DNA from: Zoogloea sp. LCSB751
GTDB lineage: Bacteria > Pseudomonadota > Gammaproteobacteria > Burkholderiales > Rhodocyclaceae
Direction of reading: 5' to 3'
Assembly (NCBI RefSeq): GCF_002028455.1
Contig: NZ_MWUM01000001.1
Location: 310,001 to 374,000 of the forward strand
DNA: 64,000 bases
Positions 1 through 10,597 of the stretch are shown here, in pieces. Under the pieces are notes generated by a model. The model had not been told where the DNA came from and searched no databases. It worked only from the letters and a program-made list of their open reading frames with translations. Made by a program: the position numbers and the translations under genes. Positions within the stretch are counted from its first letter, which is position 1; the number at the start of each line of letters is the position of its first letter.

Positions 1-380
1 AGCAGGCTTCCGGCGACCAGAAGACCATCCTGACCCAGGAGTTCAAGACGCTGCTGGTGCGTACCTACTCCAATGCACTGACCAAGTACCGCAACCAGCA
101 GATCGATTTCGAGCCGCTGAAGGCCAAGCCGGAAGAGACCGACGTAATCGTGCGTACCAAGGTTCGTCAGCCCGGTGCCAAGCCGGTGCAGATCGACTAC
201 AACCTCGAGAAGCAGGGCGACAACTGGAAGGTGTACGACGTGCTGGTGGCCGGTGTGAGCCTCGTCACCAACTATCGCGACGAGTTTGGCCAGGAAGTGC
301 GTGCTGGCGGGATCGACGGTCTGATCAAGTCCCTGAAGGACAAGAACAAGCAGATCGACCCCGCGGCGGCCAAGAAATGA
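1..380 (+). CDS. mlaC: MlaC-like phospholipid-binding protein (5' partial)
   Basis: This is the C-terminal part of the periplasmic carrier of the Mla pathway, which shuttles phospholipids between the outer-membrane MlaA complex and the inner-membrane MlaFEDB transporter. The frame is already open at base 3, and the text around residues FKTLLVRTYSNAL is typical of the MlaC/Ttg2D family. The visible C-terminus ends in a lysine-rich tail. The stop overlaps the next start (ATGA), so it is translationally coupled to mlaB. The signal peptide and first half lie outside the window. The identification rests on family resemblance plus the mlaB-ibaG-murA context. Confidence 0.9.
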   Translation, partial: QASGDQKTILTQEFKTLLVRTYSNALTKYRNQQIDFEPLKAKPEETDVIVRTKVRQPGAKPVQIDYNLEKQGDNWKVYDVLVAGVSLVTNYRDEFGQEVRAGGIDGLIKSLKDKNKQIDPAAAKK

Positions 381-661
381 TCCAGGCCGAAGGCGCACGC
401 CTGAGCCTCAGTGGTCCATTGACTGTCGCCACCGTTGCCGAGGTGGCGGAGGCCGGGCGCGAGCAGGTCGCCACCGGCGACCGCATCGTCGATCTGTCCG
501 GTGTCACGCAGGTCGATTCCGCGGCGCTGGCTCTGCTGCTGAGCTGGCTGCGCGTGGCCCGGGCGGGCGGGCGGCAGCTTTCCATCGACCAGGCGCCGGC
601 GGCGCTGATCAGTCTCGCGTCCCTCTACGACGTCGATTCCATTCTTCCTCTGGCTCGCTGA
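377..661 (+). CDS. mlaB: MlaB-like STAS-domain protein
   Basis: This 94-residue protein is a single STAS domain, expected to be the cytoplasmic subunit that binds the MlaF ATPase and stabilises the Mla lipid transporter. The central strand-helix segment with D40, S41 and the VDSAALALLL stretch (S48) matches the STAS conserved loop. The length fits the family. It overlaps mlaC by 4 bases (ATGA) and is followed 16 bases later by an ABC-2 exporter gene. Gene order mlaC-mlaB-ibaG-murA is widely conserved in proteobacteria, which supports the name more than the weakly conserved sequence does. Confidence 0.85.
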   Translation: MIQAEGARLSLSGPLTVATVAEVAEAGREQVATGDRIVDLSGVTQVDSAALALLLSWLRVARAGGRQLSIDQAPAALISLASLYDVDSILPLAR

Positions 662-677
662 GCCTGTCGTCCGTTCC

Positions 678-1580
678 ATGAGTCCAGCGATCCGCATTGC
701 CGGTGTTACCAAGCGTTTCCGTTCCCTCCAGGCCCTGGCCGGGGTCGACCTGGAGGTGGCCCAGGGCGAATTCTTCGGCCTGCTCGGCCCCAATGGGGCG
801 GGGAAAACCACCCTGATTTCCTCCCTGGCGGGGCTGGCGCGACCGGATTCCGGTACGCTGGAGGTGATGGGGCACGATGTCGTCCGCGACTACCGCGCCG
901 CGCGCCTGGCCCTCGGCGTGGTGCCCCAGGAGCTGGTTTTCGATCCGTTCTTCAACGTGCGCGAGATGCTGCGCATCCAGTCGGGCTATTTCGGGATTCG
1001 CAACAACGACGACTGGATCGACGAGATCCTGCATCACCTGGACCTGACCGAGAAGGCCAGCTCCAACATGCGCATGCTGTCGGGGGGCATGAAGCGTCGG
1101 GCGCTGGTGGCCCAGGCGTTGGTGCACCGCCCGCCGGTCATCGTCCTCGACGAGCCGACCGCCGGCGTGGACGTGGAGTTGCGTCACGGTCTGTGGCAGT
1201 TCATCCGCAAGCTGAACCAGGATGGTCATACCATCGTGCTGACCACCCACTACCTGGAAGAGGCCGAGTCCCTGTGCGGGCGCATCGCCATGCTGAAGGC
1301 GGGGCGCATCGTGGCCTTGGACACGACGGCCAATCTGCTGCAACGCTTTGCCAGCCATACCCTGCAGGTGCGCCTGGCGGCGCCGGTCGTCGTGCCGCCG
1401 GAGCTGGCGGCCCGGGTGCAATCCCGGGATGGCCTGCAGTGGGTGCTGGGTTTCGATAATTTCGACGAGGTCGGGCAATTGCTTGCCGGCCTCAAGTCCG
1501 CCGGCGCCGAGATCGTCGACATGGCCCTCGGCAAGCCGGACCTGGAGCAGGTCTTCGTCGGCGTGATGAACCAGAACTGA
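678..1580 (+). CDS. ABC transporter ATP-binding protein (YadG-like)
   Basis: This 300-residue ATPase belongs to the ABC-2 exporter class and should energise the permease encoded next. Walker A is GPNGAGKTT at residues 37-45, the signature LSGGM at 134-138, Walker B VIVLDEP at 154-160, and the switch histidine is H191. The C-terminal 80 residues form the accessory region usual in YadG/CcmA-type subunits. The stop is 6 bases before the permease start. The substrate is unknown. In betaproteobacteria this pair commonly sits inside the mla-ibaG cluster, so an envelope substrate is plausible but not shown. Confidence 0.88.
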   Translation: MSPAIRIAGVTKRFRSLQALAGVDLEVAQGEFFGLLGPNGAGKTTLISSLAGLARPDSGTLEVMGHDVVRDYRAARLALGVVPQELVFDPFFNVREMLRIQSGYFGIRNNDDWIDEILHHLDLTEKASSNMRMLSGGMKRRALVAQALVHRPPVIVLDEPTAGVDVELRHGLWQFIRKLNQDGHTIVLTTHYLEEAESLCGRIAMLKAGRIVALDTTANLLQRFASHTLQVRLAAPVVVPPELAARVQSRDGLQWVLGFDNFDEVGQLLAGLKSAGAEIVDMALGKPDLEQVFVGVMNQN

Positions 1581-1586
1581 GGCAGC

Positions 1587-2342
1587 ATGGAAGGTTTCAA
1601 GACCCTGTTGTACAAGGAGTGCCTGCGCTTCTGGAAGGTGGGCTTCCAGACCGTGCTGTCGCCGGTGCTCAATGCGGTGCTTTATCTATTGATCTTCGGT
1701 CACGTGCTCGAGGACCACGTCCAGCCGTTCCCGGGCGTCAATTACACGGCCTTCCTGGTGCCGGGCCTGGTGATGATGACGGTGCTGCAGAACGCCTTCG
1801 CCAACAGCTCGTCGTCGCTGATCCAGAGCAAGATCACAGGCAACATCGTGTTTGTGCTGTTGCCGCCAATTTCCTACCGGGAGTTCTATTCCGCCTATGT
1901 TCTGGCGGCGGTATTGCGCGGCAGTCTGTGCGGGATTGGCGTGCTGCTGGCAGCCTTGCCCTTTGCGCACCTGCCCTTTGCCGAGCCGCTGTGGATCGTT
2001 GCCTTCACGCTGATTGGCGGCGCGTTTCTTGCAAGCCTCGGCGTGATCGCCGGGATCTGGGCCGACAAGTTCGATCAGTTGGCAGCGTTCCAGAACTTCC
2101 TGATCATGCCGCTTACGATGCTCTCCGGCGTGTTCTACTCGATCCATTCCCTGCCGGCCTTCTGGCAGGGGGTATCGCATTTCAATCCGTTTTTCTTCAT
2201 GATTGACGGATTCAGGTATGGGTTTTTCGGGGTTTCCGACGTTTCGCCATGGGCGAGCCTTGGAGTCATCACAGTCTGTTTTGTCGTGCTCGCGGCCATC
2301 ACCCTGCAAATGCTTGCCAGGGGCTACAAGCTGCGGGCCTGA
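1587..2342 (+). CDS. ABC-2 type transporter permease (YadH-like)
   Basis: This 251-residue integral membrane protein has about six hydrophobic segments and the ABC-2 permease signature near the C-terminus (MPLTMLSGVFYSIHSLPAFW). It pairs with the preceding ATPase to form an exporter. Length and topology match YadH. It lies between the ATPase gene (6 bases upstream) and ibaG (9 bases downstream), so it is probably co-transcribed with both. The exported compound cannot be told from sequence. Confidence 0.88.
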   Translation: MEGFKTLLYKECLRFWKVGFQTVLSPVLNAVLYLLIFGHVLEDHVQPFPGVNYTAFLVPGLVMMTVLQNAFANSSSSLIQSKITGNIVFVLLPPISYREFYSAYVLAAVLRGSLCGIGVLLAALPFAHLPFAEPLWIVAFTLIGGAFLASLGVIAGIWADKFDQLAAFQNFLIMPLTMLSGVFYSIHSLPAFWQGVSHFNPFFFMIDGFRYGFFGVSDVSPWASLGVITVCFVVLAAITLQMLARGYKLRA

Positions 2343-2351
2343 GGAGAAACT

Positions 2352-2606
2352 ATGTTTCCGGCGAGTGAAATTGAGCGGCTGATCGCCGCAGGTCTTGAAT
2401 GTGATTTCCTGCAGATCGAAGGGGATGATGGCACCCATTTCACGGGTATCGTCGTCAGCCCGGCTTTCGAAGGCAAGCCGCGCGTGCGGCAGCACCAGGC
2501 GGTGTATGCCACTTTGGGCAAGCTGATGGGCAACGAGATCCACGCCCTCCAGTTGTCGACCTTTACGCCCACCCAGTGGGCTGAATTGCAGAAGGAACTG
2601 GGCTGA
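2352..2606 (+). CDS. ibaG: BolA/IbaG family protein
   Basis: This is an 84-residue BolA-fold protein. IbaG-type BolA proteins bind [2Fe-2S] clusters together with monothiol glutaredoxins and are linked to acid stress and envelope homeostasis. The conserved core FEGKPRVRQHQAVYATLG and the HALQLSTFTP C-terminal block are present, including the conserved histidine of the HALQ segment. A clear GAGGAG ribosome-binding site lies just upstream of the ATG. The position directly before murA is the classical ibaG location and separates it from stand-alone bolA paralogues. Confidence 0.88.
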   Translation: MFPASEIERLIAAGLECDFLQIEGDDGTHFTGIVVSPAFEGKPRVRQHQAVYATLGKLMGNEIHALQLSTFTPTQWAELQKELG

Positions 2607-2617
2607 TCGCCCATTGA

Positions 2618-3871
<1,254 letters not shown>

Positions 3872-3885
3872 GGAAGCGTGACGGG

Positions 3886-3906
3886 TGGGCCGCCTTGTGC
3901 GGCCCA
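3886..3906. terminator. Candidate hairpin between murA and rnk
   Basis: An 8-bp perfect stem (TGGGCCGC / GCGGCCCA) with a 5-base loop lies between the convergent murA and rnk stops. It lacks a clear U-tract on either strand, so it is only a possible termination or 3'-end stabilising element. Confidence 0.4.
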
Positions 3907-3923
3907 TGGGCGGAGATGCAGCG

Positions 3924-4307
3924 CTAGGCGCCTTGCGTCACGTCCAGCACCTTGAGCTGGATGGCGTGGCCGTCAGGGGTGTGCCAGTCGATGATCTGGC
4001 CCACCGATAGACCCAGCAGGGCGCTGCCGGCCGGGGAAAAGATCGAGACCTTGCCGTCGCTGCTGCCGGCATCGTGAGGCCAGGCGAGGGTCAGGTCGTA
4101 CTCGCGTCCAGACATTTCCTCGCGGAAGCGGGCGCGGCTGTTCATTGCGATGACGCCTTCCGGCATTTCGTCGTCGTCGAGCACCGTGGCCCGTTCGAGC
4201 TCGGCGCGCAGGCCGTCCAGGTCGCTGCGGTTGCGGGTTGGAGGCTTGGAGAGCAGGGCTTCGAGGCGTTCGAGGTCGCGGGTGGACACGATGATTTCGG
4301 GTTTCAC
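3924..4307 (-). CDS. rnk: Nucleoside diphosphate kinase regulator Rnk
   Basis: This 127-residue protein belongs to the GreA/GreB-like Rnk family, which binds RNA polymerase and influences nucleoside diphosphate kinase levels. A short N-terminal helical hairpin (about residues 1-50) is followed by the FKBP-like C-terminal domain containing SIFSPAGSALLGL and GQIIDW. I chose the GTG at 4307 because AAGGAG lies 6 bases upstream and the family begins at this point; longer in-frame extensions read through non-conserved DNA. It is divergent from hisG and convergent with murA. Confidence 0.88.
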   Translation of the reverse strand: MKPEIIVSTRDLERLEALLSKPPTRNRSDLDGLRAELERATVLDDDEMPEGVIAMNSRARFREEMSGREYDLTLAWPHDAGSSDGKVSIFSPAGSALLGLSVGQIIDWHTPDGHAIQLKVLDVTQGA

Positions 4308-4446
4308 TGGGTACTCCTTCCATTCGATCAAAAGAAAATGGCCGACCCCGCCGGACGGCGGTTCAGCCACGCGCCAAAGGCTAGCAGAAAGGGGGCGCCG
4401 CGCAAACGCCCCGCCGCATCGGGCGCGATGGGCTCCCCGAATCGGA

Positions 4447-4452
4447 TAGAAT
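4447..4452 (+). promoter_or_regulatory. Candidate -10 box for the hisG operon
   Basis: TAGAAT sits 27 bases before the hisG start in the rnk-hisG divergent gap (4308-4479). No convincing -35 box is visible. No his leader peptide with a run of histidine codons was found in this gap, so enteric-type attenuation is unlikely here. Confidence 0.45.
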
Positions 4453-4479
4453 CGCGCTTTACGCACACAGAGCATCATC

Positions 4480-5124
4480 TTGAACGGCATTACGCTTGCC
4501 CTCTCGAAGGGCCGAATCTTCGAGGAAACCCTGCCGCTGCTCGCCGCCGCGGGGATCACGCCGACCGATAACCCGGAAACCTCGCGCAAGCTCATCATTG
4601 GCACCAACCGGCCGGATGTGCGGCTGGTCATCGTGCGCGCCACCGATACGCCGACCTACGTGCAGTATGGTGCGGCCGACATGGGTATCGCCGGCAAGGA
4701 CGTGCTGCTGGAGCATGGCGGTGCCGGCCTGTATCAACCGCTGGATCTCAACATCGCCAAGTGCCGCCTGTGCGTGGCCGTGCCTAAAGATTTCGACTAC
4801 ACCGCCGCCGTCCAGCGTGGTGCGCGTATCCGGGTAGCGACCAAGTACGTGAAGGCGGCCAAGGCGCACTTTGCGGCCAAGGGCATGCACGTGGACCTGA
4901 TCAAGCTCTACGGCTCCATGGAGCTCGCGCCGCTGGTCGGCCTCGCCGACGCGATCGTCGACCTGGTGTCCACCGGCAGCACCCTGAAGGCCAACAACCT
5001 GGTGGAGGTGGAGGACATCATGCCGATCAGCTCCCGCCTCGTCGTCAATCAGGCCTCCCTGAAGCTCAAGCGCGAGCTGATCCAGCCGGTGCTGGAGGCC
5101 TTTGCAGGAGCCGTCAAGAAATGA
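4480..5124 (+). CDS. hisG: ATP phosphoribosyltransferase, short form HisG
   Basis: HisG condenses ATP and PRPP in the first step of histidine synthesis. At 214 residues it is the short form, which lacks the C-terminal regulatory domain and in known cases needs HisZ as partner; hisZ is not in this window. The N-terminus ([21 protein letters not shown]) matches the family exactly if translation begins at TTG 4480, and no ATG fits better. The PRPP-binding stretch [18 protein letters not shown] is intact. It overlaps hisD by ATGA. Confidence 0.95.
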   Translation: MNGITLALSKGRIFEETLPLLAAAGITPTDNPETSRKLIIGTNRPDVRLVIVRATDTPTYVQYGAADMGIAGKDVLLEHGGAGLYQPLDLNIAKCRLCVAVPKDFDYTAAVQRGARIRVATKYVKAAKAHFAAKGMHVDLIKLYGSMELAPLVGLADAIVDLVSTGSTLKANNLVEVEDIMPISSRLVVNQASLKLKRELIQPVLEAFAGAVKK

Positions 5125-6437
5125 GCGCCCAGATCCGTCGCCTGTCATCCTCCGAACCCGATTTCATCGCCACGCTGGATGCACTGCTGGCCTTCGAAGG
5201 CAGCGCCGATGCGGCCATTGAGCAGGCGGTCGGCGACATCCTGCAGAACGTGCGCAAGAACGGTGATGCGGCGGTCGTCGAGTACACCCGCCGCTTCGAC
5301 CATCTGGACGTGAGCGACATGGCGGCGCTGGAGCTGCCGAAGGCCGAACTCCAGGCGGCGCTCGATGGCCTGAGCACCGAGCAGCGTCAGGCGCTGGAAG
5401 CCGCTGCGGCCCGTGTGCGCACCTATCACGAACGTCAGGTGCTCGAATCCTGGCGTTACAACGACGAGTCCGCAGGCATGGCCGGCACCCGCCTGGGCCA
5501 GAAGGTCACGCCGCTGGATCGGGTCGGCCTGTATGTGCCGGGCGGCCGCGCGTCCTATCCCAGCTCTGTATTGATGAACGCGATCCCCGCCAAGGTGGCC
5601 GGGGTCGGCGAGCTGATCATGGTGGTGCCGACGCCCCGCGGCGAGCGTAGCCAGCTGGTGCTGGCTGCCGCGGCGATCACCGGCGTGGACCGGGTGTTCA
5701 CCATCGGTGGCGCGCAGGCCGTGGCCGCGCTGGCCTATGGCACGCAGACCATCCCGCAGGTAGACAAGATCGTCGGGCCCGGCAATGCCTACGTGGCGAG
5801 CGCCAAGCGCCGTGTCTTCGGCACTGTCGGCATCGACATGGTGGCCGGTCCGTCCGAAGTTCTGATCATCTCCGATGGCACCGGCAATCCGGACTGGGTG
5901 GCGATGGACCTGTTCGCACAGGCCGAGCACGATGAGCTGGCCCAATCCATCCTGCTGTGTACCGACGAGGACTTCATCGCCCAGGTGGAGGCGAGCATCG
6001 CCCGCCTGCTGCCGGAAATGCCGCGTCGCGACACCATCGCCACGTCGCTGGTCAATCGCGGTGCCCTGGTGCGCGTGCGTGACCTCGCGGAAGCCTGTGA
6101 GGTTGCCAATCGTATCGCGCCGGAGCACCTGGAGTTGTCGCTGGCCGATCCGTACCAGTGGATCGACCAGATCCGCCACGCCGGCGCGATCTTCATCGGC
6201 CACTACTCGGTCGAGGCCCTCGGCGACTACTGCGCCGGCCCCAACCACGTGCTGCCGACGATGCGCAGCGCACGTTTCTCCAGCCCGCTGGGGGTATACG
6301 ACTTCCAGAAGCGCACCAGCCTCATCGATATTTCGGAGCAAGGCGCCCAGACCCTCGGCCGGATCGCCTCGGTGCTGGCCCACGGTGAAGGCCTGCAGGC
6401 CCACGCCCGTTCGGCGGAGATGCGTCTGAAGGGGTGA
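5121..6437 (+). CDS. hisD: Histidinol dehydrogenase HisD
   Basis: HisD performs the last two steps of histidine synthesis, oxidising histidinol to histidine with two NAD+. The protein is 438 residues. The zinc-ligand region [12 protein letters not shown], the motif [10 protein letters not shown], and the C-terminal [13 protein letters not shown] block are present. It is coupled to hisG by a 4-base overlap. It is the last gene before the operon is interrupted by the reverse-strand hisC; a REP-like pair and a two-way terminator follow. Confidence 0.97.
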   Translation: MSAQIRRLSSSEPDFIATLDALLAFEGSADAAIEQAVGDILQNVRKNGDAAVVEYTRRFDHLDVSDMAALELPKAELQAALDGLSTEQRQALEAAAARVRTYHERQVLESWRYNDESAGMAGTRLGQKVTPLDRVGLYVPGGRASYPSSVLMNAIPAKVAGVGELIMVVPTPRGERSQLVLAAAAITGVDRVFTIGGAQAVAALAYGTQTIPQVDKIVGPGNAYVASAKRRVFGTVGIDMVAGPSEVLIISDGTGNPDWVAMDLFAQAEHDELAQSILLCTDEDFIAQVEASIARLLPEMPRRDTIATSLVNRGALVRVRDLAEACEVANRIAPEHLELSLADPYQWIDQIRHAGAIFIGHYSVEALGDYCAGPNHVLPTMRSARFSSPLGVYDFQKRTSLIDISEQGAQTLGRIASVLAHGEGLQAHARSAEMRLKG

Positions 6438-6478
6438 TTTCCCGGAGGGCTGATCCTGCGGGGGAGACGCTGTTTACA

Positions 6479-6539
6479 GGGGCGAATTCATTCGCGCCTT
6501 GCCGTAGGAGAATGTGCATGGGCGGATGAGTTCGCCCCC
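6479..6539. repeat. REP-like inverted pair (BIME-like)
   Basis: Two 20-base sequences, at 6479-6498 and 6520-6539, are near-perfect inverted copies of each other: GGGGCGAATTCATTCGCGCC, and GGGGGCGAACTCATCCGCCC when the second is read on the minus strand. They are separated by 21 bases, and the first can itself form a GCGAAT/ATTCGC hairpin. The layout resembles the REP doublets (BIMEs) common between convergent genes in Pseudomonas and relatives. No second copy was noticed elsewhere in the window, so family membership is unproven. Confidence 0.55.
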
Positions 6540-6551
6540 ACGCTTGGAATA

Positions 6552-6585
6552 CGAAAAAGCCGCCCCTTTTGGTGCGGCTTTTTCG
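6552..6585. terminator. Bidirectional terminator between hisD and hisC
   Basis: A 12-bp perfect stem (CGAAAAAGCCGC / GCGGCTTTTTCG) with a 10-base loop gives a GC-rich stem flanked by A and T tracts on both strands. It is a good intrinsic terminator for hisD on the plus strand and for hisC on the minus strand. Confidence 0.85.
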
Positions 6586-6605
6586 TGAACGTCGAGTTCA
6601 AAAAC

Positions 6606-7697
6606 TCAGGCCAGGATGTCCTTCAGCGCCTGAACGAGCAGTGCGCATTGGGCATCGGTGCCCAAGGTAATGCGCAGGAACTGGTCGATGCGGGCCGCCT
6701 TGAAGTGGCGCACGATGATGCTGCGTTCGCGCAGCGCGGCGGCCAGTGCGGCAGCGTCGTGGGCCGGATGGCGGGCGAACACGAAGTTGGCGGCGGACGG
6801 CAGCACCTCGAAGCCGAGCCCCGCGAGGTCGTTGGACAAGGTCTCGCGGCTGGCGATGACCTGCCGGCGGGTCTGCTCGAAGTAGGCTTCGTCGTCCAGT
6901 GCGGCGCTGGCGCCGACGAGGGCCAGGCGATCCAGCGGGTAGGAGTTGAAGCTGTCCTTCACGCGGGTCAGGGCCTCGATGAGCGCCGGCTGGCCGATGG
7001 CGAAGCCGACGCGCAGGCCGGCAAGGGAGCGCGACTTGGACAGGGTCTGGGTGACCAGCACGTTGGGGTGGCGCTTCACCAGTGCCACGGCTGTGGGGAT
7101 GGCGTCGAGGCCGCCGAAGTCCACGTAGGCCTCGTCGATGACGATCGGGCTGTCGGGAAGGCCTTCCGCCAGGCGGGCGATCTCGTCGAGCGCCAGCAGG
7201 CGGCCGGTGGGAGCGTTCGGATTCGGGAAGATCACGCCGCCAACCTTGTCGGCACCGCGTGACAGGTAGTCGTCCACGCGGATTGCGAATTGCTCGTCAA
7301 GGGGCAGGGCTTCGAAATCGATGCCGTACAGCCCGCAGTACACCGGGTAGAAGCTGTAGGTGATGTCCGGGAAAAGCAGTGGTGCGTCGTGCTTGAGCAG
7401 GGCCTGGAACGTGTGGGCGAGGACTTCGTCCGAGCTGTTGCCGACGAAGACCCATTCCGGCGCCACGTCGAAATGGCGGGCGACGGCGGCCTTCAGCTGG
7501 GTGCCGGTCGGATCCGGGTAGAGCTTCAGGCGGTCCGCGTCGTTGCCGAGTTCGGTACGGATGGCGTCGAGCACGCGCGGACTCGGCGGATAGGGGTTCT
7601 CGTTGGTGTTGAGCTTGACCAGGTTGGCGAGTTTGGGTTGCTCGCCGGGAACATAGGGGGTCAAGCCGTGGACGACGGGGCTCCAGAAACGGCTCAT
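6606..7697 (-). CDS. hisC: Histidinol-phosphate aminotransferase HisC
   Basis: HisC is the PLP-dependent aminotransferase that makes histidinol phosphate from imidazole-acetol phosphate. The 363-residue product has the N-terminal [15 protein letters not shown] block, the DEAYVDF motif and the PLP-lysine motif [17 protein letters not shown] place the start at ATG 7697 ([12 protein letters not shown]), which matches family starts; an in-frame ATG at 7730 would add 11 atypical residues. Neither has a strong Shine-Dalgarno. It is oddly encoded on the strand opposite to its his neighbours, between hisD and hisB. Confidence 0.93.
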   Translation of the reverse strand: MSRFWSPVVHGLTPYVPGEQPKLANLVKLNTNENPYPPSPRVLDAIRTELGNDADRLKLYPDPTGTQLKAAVARHFDVAPEWVFVGNSSDEVLAHTFQALLKHDAPLLFPDITYSFYPVYCGLYGIDFEALPLDEQFAIRVDDYLSRGADKVGGVIFPNPNAPTGRLLALDEIARLAEGLPDSPIVIDEAYVDFGGLDAIPTAVALVKRHPNVLVTQTLSKSRSLAGLRVGFAIGQPALIEALTRVKDSFNSYPLDRLALVGASAALDDEAYFEQTRRQVIASRETLSNDLAGLGFEVLPSAANFVFARHPAHDAAALAAALRERSIIVRHFKAARIDQFLRITLGTDAQCALLVQALKDILA

Positions 7698-7750
7698 GGC
7701 AGATCGGTGCGGCACGGCTAAGAGCCGCAAGGGACTGTAAAAACGCTAGA

Positions 7751-7759
7751 TGCTATCAT
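7751..7759 (+). promoter_or_regulatory. Candidate extended -10 promoter for hisB-E
   Basis: TGC followed by TATCAT forms an extended -10 element about 49 bases before the hisB start, in the divergent hisC/hisB gap. The -35 region is weak. Because hisC is inverted and preceded by a terminator, hisB and the genes after it need a promoter of their own, and this is the best candidate. Confidence 0.5.
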
Positions 7760-7807
7760 GGCCTCATTCGTTCCCAGTTCATCACCGTTTTTCTGGAAAA
7801 CAGCGCA

Positions 7808-8395
7808 ATGCGGCAAGCCGAAATATCCCGCAATACCCTTGAGACGCAGATCCGGGTCAAGGTCGACCTGGACGGCTCGGGCAAGAGCCAGCTCAACACC
7901 GGTATCGGTTTCTTCGACCACATGCTCGATCAGATCGCCCGCCATGGCTGCTTCGATCTGGACATCGAAGCCACCGGCGATCTGCACATCGACGGTCACC
8001 ATACCGTCGAGGACGTCGGCATCACCGTTGGCCAGGCCTTCGCCAAGGCGTTGGGCGACAAGAAAGGGCTGACCCGCTACGGTCACGCTTATGTTCCGCT
8101 GGATGAGGCCCTGTCGCGGGTCGTCGTCGATCTGTCCGGCCGTCCGGGACTGGAGTTCGATGTGTCGTTCACCGCCGGGGCGATCGGCGCGCTGGACACC
8201 CAGCTGGTGTATGAATTCTTCCAGGGCTTCGTCAACCATGCTGGCGTGAGCCTGCATATCGACAACCTGAAGGGGCGCAATGCCCACCATCAGTGTGAAA
8301 CCGTGTTCAAGGCCTTTGGCCGCGCGCTGCGCATGGCCGTCACGCCCGATCCCCGTCAGGCCGGCGTGGTGCCTTCCACCAAGGGGGCCCTGTGA
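7808..8395 (+). CDS. hisB: Imidazoleglycerol-phosphate dehydratase HisB
   Basis: This monofunctional 195-residue IGP dehydratase carries the metal-binding motifs [13 protein letters not shown] and [11 protein letters not shown] plus the later HH repeat ([10 protein letters not shown]). It catalyses the manganese-dependent dehydration of IGP to imidazole-acetol phosphate. It lacks the phosphatase domain of enteric HisB, as usual outside enterics, so histidinol-phosphate phosphatase must come from elsewhere. It overlaps hisH by GTGA. Confidence 0.97.
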   Translation: MRQAEISRNTLETQIRVKVDLDGSGKSQLNTGIGFFDHMLDQIARHGCFDLDIEATGDLHIDGHHTVEDVGITVGQAFAKALGDKKGLTRYGHAYVPLDEALSRVVVDLSGRPGLEFDVSFTAGAIGALDTQLVYEFFQGFVNHAGVSLHIDNLKGRNAHHQCETVFKAFGRALRMAVTPDPRQAGVVPSTKGAL

Positions 8396-9030
8396 GCAAG
8401 ATCGCGATCATCGACTACGGTATGGGCAATCTGCGCTCGGTGGCAAAGGCCATCGAGCATGTCGCCGAGGGAATCGAGGTTGTCGTCACCGCGGATCCGG
8501 CCGAGGTCTTGTCAGCCGGGCGTGTGGTTTTCCCGGGGCAGGGTGCGATGCCGGACTGCATGCGCGAGCTGGATGCCCGTGGTCTGCGTCCCGCCGTGCT
8601 GGAGGCCGCGCACAGCAAGCCCTTCCTGGGGATCTGCATCGGTCAGCAGATGCTTTTCGAGCACAGCGAGGAAGGCAATGTGCCGGGGCTCGGCATCTTC
8701 CGTGGCGAGGTGCGCCGTTTCCCCGCCGGCAAAATGGTGGCGGCCGACGGTTCGCGCCTGAAAGTGCCGCACATGGGCTGGAACGAGGTGTGGCAGAAGC
8801 AGCCTCATCCCCTGTGGGCCAACATCGAGAATGGCGCGCGTTTCTACTACGTGCACAGTTATTACGTGGACCCGGCAGATCCGGCCATTGTGGTGGCTAC
8901 CACCGAGTACGGCATCCCCTTTACCGGCGCGGTAGCGCAGGCTAATATCTTCGCCATTCAATTCCATCCGGAAAAGAGCGCGCACGCGGGTTTGCAGTTG
9001 CTGTCCAATTTCGTTACCTGGAAGCCCTGA
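8392..9030 (+). CDS. hisH: Imidazole glycerol phosphate synthase subunit HisH
   Basis: HisH is the glutaminase subunit that hydrolyses glutamine and passes ammonia to HisF. The 212-residue class I amidotransferase has the oxyanion/nucleophile segment [10 protein letters not shown] (catalytic cysteine) and the catalytic His-Glu pair in QFHPEKS. It starts at GTG 8392, overlapping the hisB stop. A 58-base gap, pyrimidine-rich at its 3' end, separates it from hisA. Confidence 0.96.
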   Translation: MSKIAIIDYGMGNLRSVAKAIEHVAEGIEVVVTADPAEVLSAGRVVFPGQGAMPDCMRELDARGLRPAVLEAAHSKPFLGICIGQQMLFEHSEEGNVPGLGIFRGEVRRFPAGKMVAADGSRLKVPHMGWNEVWQKQPHPLWANIENGARFYYVHSYYVDPADPAIVVATTEYGIPFTGAVAQANIFAIQFHPEKSAHAGLQLLSNFVTWKP

Positions 9031-9088
9031 GCCGTGGTTCTTCGTCACTTACCGCTTCCCGTTTCAACCTCTTACCGCCTTTTCTCTT

Positions 9089-9835
9089 ATGCTGCTGATT
9101 CCCGCTATTGACCTCAAGGACGGTCACTGCGTGCGCCTGAAACAAGGCGAAATGGACGCTGCCACGGTCTTCTCCGAAGATCCCCGGTCCATGGCCCGAC
9201 ACTGGGTCGACCAAGGTGCCCGACGCCTCCATCTGGTAGACCTCAATGGCGCCTTTGCCGGCAAGCCAAAGAATGAGGCGGCGATCAAGGCCATTCTGGC
9301 GGAAGTCGGCGACGAGATTCCGGTCCAGCTGGGCGGTGGCATCCGTGATCTGGACACCATCGAGCGCTACCTCGATGCCGGCCTTACCTACGTGATCATC
9401 GGCACCGCGGCGGTCAAGAACCCGGGCTTCCTCCACGATGCCTGCAGCGCCTTCCCCGGCCACATCATCGTCGGCCTGGATGCCAAGGACAGCAAGGTGG
9501 CGGTGGACGGCTGGTCCAAGCTCACCGGTCACGATGTGGTGGATCTCGCCAGAAAATTCGAGGACTACGGTGTCGAAGGCGTCATCTATACCGACATCGG
9601 CCGGGACGGCATGCTGTCCGGCGTGAACATAGAGGCTACAGTCAAGTTGGCTCAGGCCCTGCGTATTCCGGTCATCGCCAGTGGCGGCATCGCAGCGCTG
9701 GCCGACGTGGAGGCCTTGTGTGCCGTCGAATCCGAAGGCATCACCGGTGCCATCACCGGCCGGGCCATCTACGAAGGAACGCTGGACTTCGCGGCAGCCC
9801 AGGCTCGTGCCGACGAGTTGGGCCAGGCGAACTGA
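9089..9835 (+). CDS. hisA: ProFAR isomerase HisA
   Basis: HisA is the TIM-barrel isomerase converting ProFAR to PRFAR. The 248-residue protein has the two catalytic aspartates in AIDLKDG (residue 8) and [11 protein letters not shown]. Unusually for this operon there is no purine-rich ribosome-binding site: the bases before the ATG are pyrimidine-rich (CCGCCTTTTCTCTT), so initiation may depend on structure or S1 binding. It is 3 bases from hisF. Confidence 0.97.
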   Translation: MLLIPAIDLKDGHCVRLKQGEMDAATVFSEDPRSMARHWVDQGARRLHLVDLNGAFAGKPKNEAAIKAILAEVGDEIPVQLGGGIRDLDTIERYLDAGLTYVIIGTAAVKNPGFLHDACSAFPGHIIVGLDAKDSKVAVDGWSKLTGHDVVDLARKFEDYGVEGVIYTDIGRDGMLSGVNIEATVKLAQALRIPVIASGGIAALADVEALCAVESEGITGAITGRAIYEGTLDFAAAQARADELGQAN

Positions 9836-9838
9836 TTC

Positions 9839-10597
9839 ATGCTCGCCAAACGCATCATTCCCTGTCTTGATGTCAGTGCCGGTCGCGTCGTCAAGGGCAT
9901 CAATTTCGTCGAACTGCGCGATGCCGGCGATCCGGTCGAGGTCGCTCGCCGCTATGATGAGCAGGGGGCCGACGAGATCACCTTCCTCGACATCACCGCC
10001 AGTTCCGACGACCGCAACATCATCTTGCATGTGGTCGAGCAGGTGGCTGAACAGGTATTCATCCCGCTTACCGTTGGCGGTGGCGTGCGGACCGTCGACG
10101 ACGTGCGTCGTCTGCTCAATGCCGGTGCCGACAAGGTCAGCATCAACACCGCCGCGGTGAACAACCCGCAAGTGGTGGCCGATGCGTCCGGCAAGGTCGG
10201 CAGCCAGTGCATTGTGGTGGCCATCGACGCCAAGCAGGTGTCGCCGGGCAAGTGGGAAGTCTTTACTCACGGTGGGCGCAATCGTACCGGGCTCGATGCC
10301 ATCGAATGGGCCCGGCGTATCGAGTCCCTCGGCGCCGGCGAAATCCTGCTTACCAGCATGGACCGGGACGGCACCAAGAATGGTTTTGATCTGGAGCTGA
10401 CCCGCGCAGTCTCCGATGCGGTTTCCATTCCGGTTATCGCCAGTGGTGGTGTCGGCAGTCTCGAGCACCTGGCCGATGGCGTCACCAAGGGCCGCGCCGA
10501 TGCGGTGCTGGCTGCCAGCATCTTTCATTTCGGCGAGCATACCGTGCGTGAAGCCAAGGAACTGATGCGCGCCCGTGGTATAGAGGTGCGCCTGTGA
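9839..10597 (+). CDS. hisF: Imidazole glycerol phosphate synthase subunit HisF
   Basis: HisF is the cyclase subunit that uses ammonia from HisH to form IGP and AICAR. The 252-residue TIM barrel has the catalytic aspartates in [14 protein letters not shown] and [12 protein letters not shown], and the phosphate-binding motifs VGGGVR and ASGGVG. It overlaps hisI by GTGA. Confidence 0.97.
   Translation: MLAKRIIPCLDVSAGRVVKGINFVELRDAGDPVEVARRYDEQGADEITFLDITASSDDRNIILHVVEQVAEQVFIPLTVGGGVRTVDDVRRLLNAGADKVSINTAAVNNPQVVADASGKVGSQCIVVAIDAKQVSPGKWEVFTHGGRNRTGLDAIEWARRIESLGAGEILLTSMDRDGTKNGFDLELTRAVSDAVSIPVIASGGVGSLEHLADGVTKGRADAVLAASIFHFGEHTVREAKELMRARGIEVRL

Noticed and set aside
4308..4479. Histidine attenuator/leader peptide upstream of hisG
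   Set aside because: No short reading frame with consecutive His codons and no terminator/antiterminator pair could be found.
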